Source: UBA5536 sp964592595 (GTDB lineage: Bacteria; Bacteroidota; Bacteroidia; Bacteroidales; F082). From it: a stretch of DNA of 64,000 nucleotides. The translations under genes were made by a program, and so were the position numbers. Under the pieces are notes generated by a model, which made no database searches, had not been told where the DNA came from, and saw only the letters and a program-made list of their open reading frames with translations. Where the stretch lies: contig CAZQFH010000001.1 of the NCBI GenBank assembly GCA_964592595.1, positions 72,004-136,003 of the forward strand, written 5' to 3'. Shown here one piece after another: positions 54,669 through 61,383 of the stretch (positions within the stretch are counted from its first letter, which is position 1; the number at the start of each line of letters is the position of its first letter).

Positions 54669-56447
54669 ATGAAACAGTTTTTTAAATTTATGTTTGCTTC
54701 CTTTTTAGGAACACTTTTAATGCTTTTGCTTTTACTTTTCATCACTATTGGAACTATTTCGGCTTTGGTTTCGATGGGGGAAAACAAGCAGGTAAAGCTT
54801 AAGGAAAACACGGTACTCATGGCTAAATTCAATCAGCCTATTCTTGACAGAAGTCCTTCAAATCCTTTTGAAAACTTTGACTTTATGCAGTTTAAACCCA
54901 ATGAGATGCTTGGGTTGAACGATGTGCTGAAAAACATCGAGAAGGCTGCCAAAGATCCAAATATCAAAGGTATATACATGGATTTGAGCGAGTTGAATGC
55001 TGGTATGGCTACCATTCAGGAAATCCGTCAAAAGCTGGAACAGTTTAAACTTTCCGGGAAATTTATCATCACCTATTCCGAAGGATACAGTCAGGCAGCC
55101 TATTACCTGGCCAGTGTGGCTGATGAGATTTACCTCAATCCTGAAGGCATGTTACTGTTTAAGGGGCTTAACTCTCAGCTGGCATTTTTGAAAGGGACAC
55201 TCGAAAAACTTGAAGTGGAAGCTCAAATCATCCGCGGCCCGAACAACAAATTTAAAAGTGCCGTTGAGCCTTTGATGTACGACAAAATGAGCGAAGCCAA
55301 CCGCGAACAGATGGAAAAATTGCTGAATTCGGCCTGGGACGAAATGATAACTGCTGTTAGTCAAAGCAGAAATATTCCGGTTGCTGACCTTCAACGCATT
55401 GCCGATGAACTGGAACTAAACAATGCCGAAAAAGCACTTGAACTAAAATTCGTTGACAAATTATTATACAAAGATGAACTGCTTGCTATGCTTAAAGAAA
55501 AATTGGGTGTAGCAGGCGATGATAAAATTCAATCTGTTGGAATATCGAAATATACCCATGCCAAAGTTGGAGACGAAAAGCTGAGTCGTAACAAAATTGC
55601 TGTGGTTTACGCCATTGGCGAAATCAGCGGTGGCGAAGGCTCTGAAACTGCGATTGGTTCAGAAGGCATTTCCAAAGCCATTCGCAAAGCCCGCGAGGAC
55701 GATAAAATTAAGGCAATCGTTATGCGCGTCAACTCTCCTGGCGGAAGTGCGCTGGCCTCTGAAGTGATTCGCAGGGAAGTTGAATTGGCTAAAGCCGAAA
55801 AACCCTTTATCGTTTCGATGGGAGATGTAGCAGCATCTGGCGGATACTGGATTTCGACCAATGCCGATTATATTTATGCCGAGCCCACTACCATCACCGG
55901 CTCAATTGGTGTTTTTGGTGTGATACCTTATATGGGTAAGATGTTCAAAAACAAACTGGGCATCACTTTCGACAAAGCCATGACCAATAGAAATGCCGAC
56001 TTTTTTGATGTGATGGAACCTTTGAGCGAATTCCAGCACAAAAAGATTCAGGATGAAGTAGTCAATATTTATGATGACTTTACTTTATTGGTTGCCAATA
56101 CCCGCAACCTGCGTCAAAGCTATGTTGACAGCGTTGGACAGGGTCGCGTTTGGACTGGCAAAGACGCCCTTGATTTGGGTTTGGTAGATGCCCTGGGCGG
56201 TTTTGAGGATGCTGTATTTATGGCTGCCGAACGTGCCGGTTTAGGCGAAGATTACAGATTGGTAGAACTTCCGGAACAGAAAGATCCTTTCCAACAAATA
56301 TTGGAAGGCATGAGTGGCGAAACCCGCGCCCGTGCCATGATGAAAAAGGAATTTGGAAGTTATTATTCCTATTTCGAGTATTTAGAAAGCATGGCGCACA
56401 TGCAAGGCGTACAGGCACGATTGCCGTTTTATTTTACGATAGAATAG
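54669..56447 (+). CDS. sppA: signal peptide peptidase SppA, 67K type
   Basis: An inner-membrane serine protease that degrades cleaved signal peptides. The 592-aa two-domain form has an N-terminal membrane anchor (about 10-36), an N-terminal S49 half with the catalytic Lys196 (NKFKSAVEP) and a C-terminal S49 half with the catalytic Ser390 (DVAASGGYW). PGGSALASE near 358 and TTITGSIGVFG near 405 are family hallmarks. It is a stand-alone gene with its own strong terminator. Confidence 0.95.
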   Translation: MKQFFKFMFASFLGTLLMLLLLLFITIGTISALVSMGENKQVKLKENTVLMAKFNQPILDRSPSNPFENFDFMQFKPNEMLGLNDVLKNIEKAAKDPNIKGIYMDLSELNAGMATIQEIRQKLEQFKLSGKFIITYSEGYSQAAYYLASVADEIYLNPEGMLLFKGLNSQLAFLKGTLEKLEVEAQIIRGPNNKFKSAVEPLMYDKMSEANREQMEKLLNSAWDEMITAVSQSRNIPVADLQRIADELELNNAEKALELKFVDKLLYKDELLAMLKEKLGVAGDDKIQSVGISKYTHAKVGDEKLSRNKIAVVYAIGEISGGEGSETAIGSEGISKAIRKAREDDKIKAIVMRVNSPGGSALASEVIRREVELAKAEKPFIVSMGDVAASGGYWISTNADYIYAEPTTITGSIGVFGVIPYMGKMFKNKLGITFDKAMTNRNADFFDVMEPLSEFQHKKIQDEVVNIYDDFTLLVANTRNLRQSYVDSVGQGRVWTGKDALDLGLVDALGGFEDAVFMAAERAGLGEDYRLVELPEQKDPFQQILEGMSGETRARAMMKKEFGSYYSYFEYLESMAHMQGVQARLPFYFTIE

Positions 56448-56465
56448 TTTAGCTGAAAGTGATAC

Positions 56466-56501
56466 TAAAAAAGCAGTACGATCTTTCGTACTGTTTTTTT
56501 T
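56466..56501 (+). terminator. Rho-independent terminator of sppA
   Basis: CAGTACGA (56474-56481) pairs perfectly with TCGTACTG (56486-56493) around a four-base loop, followed by eight T. It begins 27 bases after the sppA stop. The A run on the left lets it work on the other strand too. Confidence 0.9.
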
Positions 56502-56556
56502 GAGGAATTAAGGCTGTGATGCACTATCCGGGGGCTTTTTTCAGTCGATTAACTTG

Positions 56557-56862
56557 CTATATTTTTATATTCAATTCAAGCCTTCCACCAAAACCAAGTT
56601 CAATGATTTTCTGAAGCGTTGAAATACGAGCTTCTTTTATATCATTCTCAATTTTTGAAATATAGGATTTAGTTGTCCCAACCTTTTCAGCAAGTTCTGC
56701 CTGTGTCATTCCCATTTCAACACGAGTGTCGTGAATCAAAGCACCGATTTTGAATGATTCGTAACCTGCTTCAAGTTCGTCACGCACTTTAGTCCCAATT
56801 TTGCCGTAGTTTTTCTCTTTGAACTCCTCCAGAGTCATTAAGTTATTTGTTTTCGCTTTCAT
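56557..56862 (-). CDS. XRE-type helix-turn-helix antitoxin (HigA-like)
   Basis: A 101-aa DNA-binding protein. An N-terminal part of about 35 residues is followed by an HTH_3 domain at about 40-95 (GALIHDTRVEMGMTQAELAEKVGTTKSYISKIEND). It overlaps the toxin gene upstream on the same strand by 20 bases. It probably represses the operon and neutralises the toxin. The order, toxin first then HTH antitoxin, is the HigBA arrangement. Confidence 0.85.
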   Translation of the reverse strand: MKAKTNNLMTLEEFKEKNYGKIGTKVRDELEAGYESFKIGALIHDTRVEMGMTQAELAEKVGTTKSYISKIENDIKEARISTLQKIIELGFGGRLELNIKI

Positions 56863-57163
56863 ATTCTGCTTTTATTTTAAGTGCCATTTCTATATCTTTC
56901 TTTGGTGTCTTTCGCGTTTTCTTTTGAAATCCGTTTACTAATACAACCAGTTGACCTTGGTCAAAAAAACAGAAAATTCTATAATTGTCCCTTCCTGATT
57001 GAACTCGGATTTCATAAAGACCGTCAGTGTTTTCAATGTGTTTAAGATAAGTTTCAGGAACTCTTTGCAAGTCTTCGATCAAGCTAAAAGTCCAAACAAT
57101 TTTTGCTTTAACTTTCTTGTTTTGTTTGATAAAGAAGTCTTGAAAGTAGTTTTTATAAAACAA
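56843..57163 (-). CDS. RelE/HigB-type toxin (phage Gp49-like family)
   Basis: A 106-aa basic protein of the RelE superfamily, probably a ribosome-dependent mRNA endonuclease. The pattern of Gp49-like toxins is visible: LKHIENTDGLYEIRVQSGRDNYRIFCFFD, then LVVLVNGFQKKTRKTPKKDIEMAL. No frameshift or deletion was seen, so the module looks intact. It is the first gene of a two-gene toxin-antitoxin operon next to peptide locus B. Confidence 0.85.
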   Translation of the reverse strand: MFYKNYFQDFFIKQNKKVKAKIVWTFSLIEDLQRVPETYLKHIENTDGLYEIRVQSGRDNYRIFCFFDQGQLVVLVNGFQKKTRKTPKKDIEMALKIKAEYESENK

Positions 57164-57197
57164 TATCTTTCAATTTTTCTGATTTTTGTCCACAACA

Positions 57198-57205
57198 CAA
57201 AGTTA
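57198..57205 (-). promoter_or_regulatory. -7 box of the toxin-antitoxin operon
   Basis: Minus-strand TAACTTTG matches TAnnTTTG, 35 bases before the toxin ATG. No good -33 box was found. Confidence 0.35.
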
Positions 57206-57631
57206 CAAAAGTTATCCTAAAGTGAAACTCTTAAGCTATTTTTTTATCTTAAAAGTCATTTATTCAGCTTTATCAATTTCGCATATAGCGGTTGCGGTAG
57301 GTAATTTTTAGATTGTTAGTGTTTTCAAGTCAGGTAATACATTGCCTGTGGAGCCATTAACCCCGTGAAGATATGGGCTCCATCTGATAAGTCCACGATT
57401 ATTTGCTATCTACTTTGTTGTTGAACTAAGTCCGATCGTAAAATTCCTCAGAAATGATTATTTCTTACACTATTCATCAATTTATAGATGATCCCCCTTG
57501 AATACAACCAAAGTTTAGAAATACTATTGAGCTGAAATGGAATTCATCTAATGGAAAAAAACACAAAATGTGGATTTCTCCATAGCGTACACTCAAAATT
57601 GTTATAGTTCTCCCTTCATGCAGTGAGTGTA
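57206..57631. other. intergenic region, no gene seen
   Basis: About 425 bases of mixed composition between the toxin promoter and the C39 remnant. An imperfect hairpin-like pair (GGAGCC and GGGCTCC, about 57350-57395) is the only structure noticed. Probably decayed sequence. Confidence 0.35.
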
Positions 57632-57677
57632 AAGATCAGCTACGACAAGCTTGCCTTCCCGCCGCTGCCCTGCATTG
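57632..57677 (+). pseudogene. remnant of a C39 peptidase-ABC transporter gene
   Basis: This 46-base fragment matches the C39 domain of the transporter gene at 60895-60943: 22 of 24 bases, then an in-frame 3-base gap region, then 17 identical bases. It reads KISYDKLAFPPLPCIA against KISYDKLANEVPLPCIA in the intact domain. No open frame surrounds it, so it is a fossil of a second transporter gene. Confidence 0.75.
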
Positions 57678-57792
57678 CTGAAAACATTGCTTCTCAAATT
57701 AAATCCATTTTAAATAGCATTGCAATGCCCTATAAACAGACGGATTAAGAAATTTACGCCATAAAAATAATGGAACTTCATGCAAAAAAATA

Positions 57793-57825
57793 TTTGCTTT
57801 CTAAAAATGATGTTTTTATTTTTTG
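57793..57825 (+). promoter_or_regulatory. probable promoter of peptide locus B
   Basis: TTTG (57793-57796), 20 bases, then TATTTTTTG (57817-57825), which has one T more than TAnnTTTG. It has the same place relative to the AACAAAGC block as the promoter of locus A. Confidence 0.5.
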
Positions 57826-57832
57826 AGCCGAA

Positions 57833-58162
57833 AACAAAGCCATGAAAACAGCCAGCACTTACCCACTAAGTTTATCTGCCCCAAACAAATTGTTTGCTTG
57901 CTTGATTGGTTGCATGATTAAACTTTTGTATAACACAGATATACAGGTCATTACCCCCCCCCTAATAAATCCTTGGCCGAAGTGGCTTACAGGCATCATC
58001 CGGCAGTTTATTGGTTGCACACACGATCAGGCTCACACACTCTTATTTCGCAAACAGTTTGTGCGGTGTTGCACCACAAAATATATCTTTTGGCTGGGGA
58101 AGAATAAGTTCGATCGAGGTGGGCAATGCCTACACATTGTGCAGTAGCAGTGCAATGAGGGC
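57833..58162 (+). repeat. leader element, copy B (homologous to 42890-43132)
   Basis: AACAAAGC (57833-57840), then an ATG at 57842, a run of nine C (57954-57962), and 107 bases later the 49-base core (58069-58117). After the core, ATTGTGC and a TAG-rich stretch also match copy A once a 20-base insertion is allowed. The spacing of C tract and core is the same in both copies to within one base. Confidence 0.75.
57842..58147 (+). CDS. small ORF of the shared leader (contains CTTKYIFWLGKNKFDR)
   Basis: A 101-aa open frame starting at an ATG just after the AACAAAGC block and reading through the nine-C tract into the conserved core. Its last part contains CTTKYIFWLGKNKFDR, shared with copy A, where all six nucleotide differences within the core are synonymous. 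The N-terminal 60 residues have no recognisable domain; a hydrophobic stretch lies at about 14-30. I do not recognise the family. It could be a leader peptide controlling the downstream precursors, a decayed gene, or a non-coding element with chance frame. It ends 117 bases before the first precursor. Confidence 0.4.
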   Translation: MKTASTYPLSLSAPNKLFACLIGCMIKLLYNTDIQVITPPLINPWPKWLTGIIRQFIGCTHDQAHTLLFRKQFVRCCTTKYIFWLGKNKFDRGGQCLHIVQ

Positions 58163-58263
58163 TTCTGGTATCTCCCTCTCCAAAAAACTTGGTTTGAACC
58201 AAGATTTGAGAATTGATGCCAGATTAAATAAAGTGAGGTTGCTTATCAAGTAAATCGAAGAAT

Positions 58264-58449
58264 ATGAAAGAAAGACAATTGGAATATGAAGAATTGATGT
58301 GCATTAAAGGTGGACAGGGTAATACAAACTCTAACACTGTCAATAATTGTATCTGCTATTATAACAATAGAAGTAATGCAACAAATGCTAATGGACAACC
58401 ATATTGTGAATGTAAATGCATTAAAAGTAATGAGAATGGAACAGACTAA
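58264..58449 (+). CDS. RiPP-like precursor peptide 1
   Basis: A 61-aa peptide. The leader MKERQLEYEELMCIKGG ends in a double glycine (16-17), the cleavage site expected for a C39 peptidase, whose gene lies downstream. The core is Asn-rich with Cys29, 31, 48, 50 and 52, arranged CxC-x16-CxCxC. It resembles the GG-Bacteroidales class of radical-SAM-modified precursors (TIGR04149-like), recalled rather than searched. Its last 20 bases overlap the start of precursor 2. Confidence 0.7.
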   Translation: MKERQLEYEELMCIKGGQGNTNSNTVNNCICYYNNRSNATNANGQPYCECKCIKSNENGTD

Positions 58450-58627
58450 AAAAAAAATATCTTGTTTGTTAAACGAATATGAGATGAACGAGATTAAAGG
58501 CAATGGAGCTGTCGTAAACAAGAACACTTTTGATGGATGTTCATGCCTTTACAATGACCACAGAAATGTGTCCAATGAAAATACAGTTGCTGGCTGTAGT
58601 TGTTATTGTACTAACCCAAATTACTAA
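58430..58627 (+). CDS. RiPP-like precursor peptide 2
   Basis: A 65-aa paralogue of the preceding peptide. The leader has a matching EYEMNEIKG stretch, but KGNG replaces the double glycine (residues 23-26). The cysteines are 37, 39, 56, 58 and 60, with exactly the spacing CxC-x16-CxCxC of precursor 1, and the intervening YND/N-rich stretch is similar. An ATG at 58436 would shorten it by two residues. The first bases overlap precursor 1 in another frame, a compact arrangement. It ends 5 bases before the truncated maturase frame. Confidence 0.68.
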   Translation: MRMEQTKKKISCLLNEYEMNEIKGNGAVVNKNTFDGCSCLYNDHRNVSNENTVAGCSCYCTNPNY

Positions 58628-58632
58628 TTTAA

Positions 58633-59058
58633 ATTTTTCGAAAAGAAGGTTTTAAAGTTGAGCAGAACAGATTTAATGAGGCTCGCATTGCTTGCTATGC
58701 GGATAAAATGTATCAGTCTGTTATAAATTATAATGGAGATGTATTTAAATGTACTGCACGTGATTTTGCTGATCGAATAAATAGAGTTGGATACTTGAGC
58801 AATGATGGTATCATTTATTGGGATTCTAATTTGCACAAGTTAAGATTCCACAAGTCATCTATTGAAAACGAGTTTTGCTCAGAATGCAAGTTCGTTCCAT
58901 TATGTTTTGGGTCATGTAGTCAGAAACGCATTGAGCTTGATAGTATGGATAAACAATCGTTTGATCGAATTTGTTATAAAGATGGTCTTTTAATTTCAGT
59001 TGAGCGTGAAATGATAGACTTTTATGAGCGAACATTTAGAAAACAAAAGAATTTATGA
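58633..59058 (+). pseudogene. C-terminal SPASM part of a radical SAM peptide maturase
   Basis: The frame opens directly after a TAA with no start codon until ATG 58708, yet homology-like sequence begins earlier (RIACYADKMYQSVINYNGDVFKCTARDF). The end holds the SPASM cluster ligands CSECKFVPLCFGSC and a late RICYKDG. The radical SAM core with CxxxCxxC, about 300 residues, is missing. The stop overlaps the S41 gene by 4 bases (ATGA), preserving the original operon. Either a pseudogene from an in-operon deletion or a stand-alone SPASM protein started at 58708. Confidence 0.75.
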
Positions 59059-60692
59059 AAATTTCATCAAAAACATTTTCGCTTTTAGTATTAGTTGCCG
59101 GAATGCTGTATTCACTTAACGGAATTAGTCGTGAAACTTATAGATTAACTGCAGTATCAAAAGTTAAACGTTTTGTTATAAATGAGAACGGAATAATGGC
59201 AAATATCCCGCGCACGCTCAATGCAACCGAATACCTTGTTTTTTGCCCTAAAGAAAGCCCATTCGTTAACTTTGAAGTCATTAGCGATATTGATTCGATT
59301 CAGTTATTTATCAGGGAGCATGATACGATCAATATTAAGGTTGATTTTGATGAAAGAGAAGATTTTGTCTTTAAGATTATTGGCGTTAACAAGTTGCCAA
59401 ACCAAATAGACCAATCTGATAAACTATTCTATTTGTGTAAAATATATAGTGAACTTAAATACAATTTTGTCAATTTCGACGATCTTGGCTTCAATTTTGA
59501 TAGCTTGTACCGTGCTACCATTCAGCATGTAATGCTGACAAAGAATGATTATCAGTATTACATGGAGCTTAAACGTTTTCTTGCCAGTTTTAACGAGGGC
59601 CATACTGATGTATATGATGGTGGTAAGTTCAGCACTTATATCGGCTATGTGCCCTTGATATTAAATGAAATTGAAAGCAGGTTTTACCTCACTTCTGTGA
59701 GGCAGGATCTGTCCGATTACTTTGAACCTGGAGATGAGATACTGAAAATTAACAATGTTCCAGTTGACTCTTATGTTACTGACAGTATTATGCCTTTTAT
59801 TTCAGGATCAACACACGCGTTCAGAAGGGAAATGGCTGTGGGAAGATTGTTTTCCGGTTTGAAAGAATCGCCGCTGGTGATTACATGGAAGAACAGCAAG
59901 GGGGAGATCATGCAGGCATCCTTTAGCCGCAATGGTGAAGAAACAAGATACGACAGGTTTGGAAATGAGAAGTTTGAAAGACTAGGTGCCAGACGTTTCA
60001 AACAAAATCTTGATCTTGAATTCCTTGCAGACAGTATAACCGTTTTGGAATTGAATGCCTTTTGGCCTGAAGATTTTGTAATACAGGAATTGAATAACTT
60101 GATGCCACGTATTTCGAAGGCAAAAGGCCTTGTTATTGATTTAAGGAATAACAGAGGTGGCAGCACAACAGTAGCCCATGAGCTTTTAAAAAAACTTTTA
60201 CATCAGGAGTATTTTTGGGGGCTTGAAGCCGAAACACGGGTTAATGATGCTGTTTACAGGGCATTAGGTTTAGGCTATGAGGAATATAGCGATTATTATA
60301 AAGGGTTCAAATACAGAATAGAAGAAACTAAAAAAATCTTTATCCCTGATACGATAGCAAAAATCAATTGCCCGGTGGTCATCTTGATCGGTAGCCGCAC
60401 ATTTTCGGCAGCAGAGGATTTTTTAATAATGTTGTATGAAATTGAAAACAGGCCATTACTGATTGGCAATGAAACTGCCGGCTCAACAGGTTTACCATTG
60501 GTTTTACCCGGCTTGCCTTACGATGGGTACGCACGCATAACAGCAAGGCGGGTGATTTTTCCTCAGTCCAAGGACAAGTTCGTAAACAGTGGGATTGTTC
60601 CCGACATAATTATTGAGCCTAATCTGCACGATGTGTTAGATGGCGATGATGTTGTATTGGAAATGGCTATTAAGGAATTAAGGAATAGGTGA
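59055..60692 (+). CDS. S41 family peptidase in the RiPP locus
   Basis: A 545-aa exported protease-like protein. The N-terminal hydrophobic segment (about 8-25) is a signal peptide or anchor. A PDZ-like region lies near 200-260 (GDEILKINNVPVDSY). The S41 core begins near 340 with KGLVIDLRNNRGG and has the nucleophile in RTFSAAEDF. The Lys of CtpA-type enzymes is replaced by a NETAGSTG segment, as in other Bacteroidota homologues. It is coupled to the upstream SPASM fragment by a 4-base overlap and precedes the transporter by one base. It may trim the peptides or act as immunity; unproven. Confidence 0.85.
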   Translation: MKISSKTFSLLVLVAGMLYSLNGISRETYRLTAVSKVKRFVINENGIMANIPRTLNATEYLVFCPKESPFVNFEVISDIDSIQLFIREHDTINIKVDFDEREDFVFKIIGVNKLPNQIDQSDKLFYLCKIYSELKYNFVNFDDLGFNFDSLYRATIQHVMLTKNDYQYYMELKRFLASFNEGHTDVYDGGKFSTYIGYVPLILNEIESRFYLTSVRQDLSDYFEPGDEILKINNVPVDSYVTDSIMPFISGSTHAFRREMAVGRLFSGLKESPLVITWKNSKGEIMQASFSRNGEETRYDRFGNEKFERLGARRFKQNLDLEFLADSITVLELNAFWPEDFVIQELNNLMPRISKAKGLVIDLRNNRGGSTTVAHELLKKLLHQEYFWGLEAETRVNDAVYRALGLGYEEYSDYYKGFKYRIEETKKIFIPDTIAKINCPVVILIGSRTFSAAEDFLIMLYEIENRPLLIGNETAGSTGLPLVLPGLPYDGYARITARRVIFPQSKDKFVNSGIVPDIIIEPNLHDVLDGDDVVLEMAIKELRNR

Positions 60693-60693
60693 T

Positions 60694-61383
60694 TTGAAAT
60701 TAAGGTTTAGATTCACCCCCCAGCTCGATGCCCGCGACTGTGGCCCTGCCTGCCTGCACATGGTAAGCAGGCACCATGGCAGGCAGCACAACCTGGTTTT
60801 GTTGCGCGAGTACTGCCACATCACACGCGAGGGCGTTTCGTTGCTGGGCATCAGCGATGCTGCCGAAAAAATAGGCTTCCGCACCATGGGAGTGAAGATC
60901 AGCTATGACAAGCTGGCCAACGAAGTACCGCTGCCCTGCATTGCCCATTGGAAACAGCGACATTTTGTGGTGGTTTATGGTATTGGTGGAAAACACAAAG
61001 ATAAAGTGAAAGTGGCCGACCCTGCCCACGGTCTGCTTACCTACACCCGTGAGGAGTTTGAAAAAGGCTGGGCAAGCACCAGCGAACAAGACGAACCCAT
61101 GGGCGTATGCCTGTTGCTTGAACCTACACCCGACTTTTATGCTGCCCCGGAGGAGCTTGCCCCAAAAAACAGCTTCCGATACTTATTTGCGTATCTCAGG
61201 CCACACCGTAAACTGCTGGTGCAGTTGATACTGGGCATGTTGCTGGGCAGCTTATTGCAGCTCATTTTTCCTTTCCTTACCCAATCAATGGTAGATGTGG
61301 GTATCAACCACCCGCGACCTCAATTTTATCACGCTCGTGCTTATCGCGCAACTGGTATTGTTTTTCAGCCAAACAGCCATTGA
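60694..61383 (+). CDS. C39 peptidase domain of peptidase-containing ABC transporter (N-terminal part, frameshifted)
   Basis: The N-terminal part of a bacteriocin-type exporter. The start is a TTG at 60694, one base after the S41 stop; no ATG exists in this frame before the conserved QLDARDCGPAC. The C39 triad is present: Cys16, His90 (KQRHFVVVYG) and Asp109 (ADPAHG). Residues 160-200 begin the membrane domain (SFRYLFAYLRPHRK). After about residue 205 the frame diverges into unrelated sequence and stops at 61383. An extra C at 61308-61309 explains this: without it AAC is followed by ACC CGC GAC and the frame continues into the next entry. Confidence 0.85.
   Translation: MKLRFRFTPQLDARDCGPACLHMVSRHHGRQHNLVLLREYCHITREGVSLLGISDAAEKIGFRTMGVKISYDKLANEVPLPCIAHWKQRHFVVVYGIGGKHKDKVKVADPAHGLLTYTREEFEKGWASTSEQDEPMGVCLLLEPTPDFYAAPEELAPKNSFRYLFAYLRPHRKLLVQLILGMLLGSLLQLIFPFLTQSMVDVGINHPRPQFYHARAYRATGIVFQPNSH

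Noticed and set aside
57350..57395. GGAGCC/GGGCTCC hairpin as a terminator
   Set aside because: The loop is about 20 bases and no T run follows on either strand.
58011..58253. 80-residue plus-strand frame after the C9 tract
   Set aside because: Same reason: wrong frame through the core, no counterpart in copy A, no start context.
58708..59058. Complete small protein starting at ATG 58708
   Set aside because: Maturase-like sequence begins upstream of this ATG in the same frame without a start codon, so a truncated gene is the better call; kept as an alternative in the feature entry.
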